Notes under the pieces: generated by a model
The model's database searches: none
Seen by the model: the letters and a program-made list of their open reading frames with translations, nothing else
What the model was told of the DNA's origin: nothing
Translations under genes and position numbers: made by a program
In this document: positions 5,839-7,459 of the stretch, one piece after another
Layout of the letters: the number at the start of each line of letters is the position of its first letter
How positions within the stretch are numbered: the first letter of the stretch is position 1
Assembly: GCA_903952805.1 (NCBI GenBank)
Contig: CAJBHN010000946.1
Coordinates: forward strand, 1 to 7,459
Direction of reading: 5' to 3'
Source: an uncultured Myxococcales bacterium
GTDB lineage: Bacteria > Myxococcota > UBA727 > VGSZ01
DNA: 7,459 nt

Positions 5839-7459
5839 TCAGTCGGCGCCGCCGCTGCCTTCGTAGAAGGCTTCGAAGATGTCCTTGTACCGCTCGTTGA
5901 CCGCCTTGCGCTTGACCTTGAGCGACGGCGTCAGCATCTCGGCGCCGGGCTTACCCTTTTGCTCAGGCGTGTCGCCGACGCTGAAGTCGTGGTCGATGAC
6001 CTTCCACTTCTTGATGCTCTCGTAGGAGGCCAAAATGGTGTTCATCTCCTTGAAGACATGGTCGACCTCGGCCAGGACCTCAGGCTTTTGGGTCAGGGCC
6101 TTGTAGTCGTCGCCGAGGCCCTTGCTCTTGCCGTAGGCCCGCACGCTCTCCTCGTCGAGGGTCACCAGCGCGCTCAGGAACTTGCGTTTGTCGCCGTGGA
6201 CGACGACCTGGCTGATGAGGCCCGACTTGGCCTTGATCTGGTTTTCCAGGTTTTGCGGCGCCACGTTCTTGCCGCCCGCCGTGACGATGATGTCCTTTTT
6301 GCGATCGGTGATGCGGATGTAGCCGTCGCTGTCGATGACGCCGATGTCGCCGGTGTGAAACCAGCCGTCGCTGTCGATGGCTTCCTTGGTGGCGTCGTCA
6401 CGGTTCCAATAGCCCTTCATCACACCGCGGCCGCGAATCAGCAGTTCGCCATCGGAGGCGACCTTGAACTCGGTGCCCGGCAGCGCGCGGCCGACGGTGC
6501 CGATGCGCACCGAGGCAGGCAGATTCACCGCCGAGGCCGCCGACGTCTCGGTCAGACCAAAGCCCTCGCAGATGGTGACCCCGGCGTATTTGAAGAAGTA
6601 TGCGACGTCCTTGCCGAGGGGCGCGCCGCCCGACACGAAGAAGCGCAAACGGCCACCAAAGCGTGCCGCCAGCTTGGTCTGCATTTTTGAGAAGACCAGC
6701 TTTTGGGCCAGGGTCCAGGCGAGACCACCGGGCTTGCCGCCCGACATCTCGATCTTGGCGGCCTTCTCACCCTGCAAGAGGCCCCAGGCGGCGATCTTGC
6801 CGGCCAGGCCGGGGGTAGCGGCCACGTCGGAGGCGACCTTGGCGTGGACTTTTTCAAAGATGCGCGGCACCGAACACATCATGGTGGGGCGCACCTCGCC
6901 GAGTTCGTCGACGATCTTCTTCATGTCACAGGTCCAAAACGCCATGACGTGGCCTTCGGCGAACCAGATGCACTCAAGCACCTTGGCGAACACGTGCGCC
7001 ATGGGCAGGAACATGTATTGGATGTCGTCGGGCGTGATGAGGTTGACCTTGCGGATGGCCTCGGCCTCATAAATCATCGCGTCGTGGGCCAGCATGGCGC
7101 CCTTGGGTCGACCGGTGGTGCCTGACGTGTAGATGAGCGTCAGCAGGTCGCTGGGAACCACGCCAGACGACCTCGCCACGATCTCGGCTTCATGGCCATT
7201 CAAGTATTCGGCGCCATCCTTCAACAGGTCGGCCCAGGTCATCTCCCAACCGCCGGCCTCGACCTCGCCGGTCATGGCGATGACGAGTTTGACCGAGGGG
7301 ATGTCGGCCTTGATACCCCGCAGCTTGCGCAACTGGGTCGCGTCCTCAGCGATGATGGCGACGACCTTGGCGTCGTTGAGGATGAAGGCGGTGTCGTCGG
7401 CGGTGGACGATTGGTAGATGGGTACGGTGGTGGCGCCGGTGGCCTGAATGCCAAGGTCG
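5839..7459 (-). CDS. Long-chain acyl-CoA synthetase (AMP-forming), N-terminus cut by window edge
   Basis: This ANL-superfamily adenylating enzyme activates a fatty acid with ATP to acyl-AMP and then transfers it to CoA, feeding beta-oxidation or lipid synthesis; it is cytoplasmic or membrane-associated. The frame stays open from the stop at 5839-5841 to the right edge (about 539 residues), and the edge reads DLGIQATGATTVPIY, a stretch typical of roughly residue 90-100 in the family. A TTG at 7330-7332 is therefore not the start. Motifs: P-loop YTSGTTGRPKG (7099-7131), GFGLTETS (6541-6564), WFHTGDIG (6340-6363), hinge DRKKDIIVTAGGKN (about 6265-6306), and LTPSLKVKRK near the C-terminus (5905-5934), which holds the candidate catalytic Lys. 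The layout matches the FadD15 / long-chain FACS branch rather than E. coli FadD. A hydrophilic stretch (TPEQKGKPGAE) sits just before the final motif. Chain-length preference cannot be read from sequence. A strong terminator follows the gene. Confidence 0.95.
   Translation of the reverse strand, partial: DLGIQATGATTVPIYQSSTADDTAFILNDAKVVAIIAEDATQLRKLRGIKADIPSVKLVIAMTGEVEAGGWEMTWADLLKDGAEYLNGHEAEIVARSSGVVPSDLLTLIYTSGTTGRPKGAMLAHDAMIYEAEAIRKVNLITPDDIQYMFLPMAHVFAKVLECIWFAEGHVMAFWTCDMKKIVDELGEVRPTMMCSVPRIFEKVHAKVASDVAATPGLAGKIAAWGLLQGEKAAKIEMSGGKPGGLAWTLAQKLVFSKMQTKLAARFGGRLRFFVSGGAPLGKDVAYFFKYAGVTICEGFGLTETSAASAVNLPASVRIGTVGRALPGTEFKVASDGELLIRGRGVMKGYWNRDDATKEAIDSDGWFHTGDIGVIDSDGYIRITDRKKDIIVTAGGKNVAPQNLENQIKAKSGLISQVVVHGDKRKFLSALVTLDEESVRAYGKSKGLGDDYKALTQKPEVLAEVDHVFKEMNTILASYESIKKWKVIDHDFSVGDTPEQKGKPGAEMLTPSLKVKRKAVNERYKDIFEAFYEGSGGAD

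Noticed and set aside
5623..6690. 355-codon open frame on the + strand opposite the acyl-CoA synthetase
   Set aside because: It is antisense to the well-supported synthetase, crosses the terminator, and consists of low-complexity Leu/Val/Asp/Ala repeats typical of the complement of GC-rich codons.

Overview
The window is high-GC, densely coded DNA from a Gram-negative (diderm) bacterium. It carries the C-terminus of a TamB-like protein, an Omp85 (BamA/TamA superfamily) outer-membrane protein and a lipoprotein, so two membranes are certain. The base composition, the very long Omp85 with many POTRA-like repeats, the small low-similarity lipoprotein and the FadD15-type acyl-CoA synthetase together suggest Myxococcota or another former deltaproteobacterial lineage. 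That placement is an inference; no rRNA or other taxonomic marker is present.

Layout. On the + strand: (1) the 3' end of a TamB-like gene (1-581, truncated by the window edge); (2) after 14 nt, a complete 1180-residue Omp85 protein (596-4138) with a signal peptide, a Pro-rich linker, about seven POTRA-like repeats and a C-terminal beta-barrel; (3) after 55 nt, a complete MoxR-family AAA+ ATPase (4194-5144). These three are probably one transcription unit. On the - strand: (4) a 168-residue putative lipoprotein of unknown function (5160-5666), convergent with moxR with only 15 nt between the stop codons; (5) a Rho-independent terminator (5774-5810); (6) a long-chain acyl-CoA synthetase (5839-7459) whose N-terminus lies beyond the right edge.

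How the genes work together. TamB and an Omp85 partner form the TAM-type envelope-spanning module: TamB is an inner-membrane-anchored periplasmic beta-taco bridge, and the Omp85 protein is the outer-membrane end that it docks to. The order here (tamB, then Omp85) is the reverse of enterobacterial tamA-tamB. MoxR ATPases usually work with von Willebrand A and DUF58 proteins, but none follows here, so its placement behind the TAM pair is the most suggestive contextual clue in the window. The acyl-CoA synthetase and lipoprotein are separate units and show no sequence-level link to the TAM module.

I see no mobile element, CRISPR array, tRNA or rRNA. I found no clear evidence of a wholly new system. 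The most unusual features are the seven-POTRA architecture of the Omp85 and its ten cysteines, which fall into five close pairs that mostly bracket insertions.
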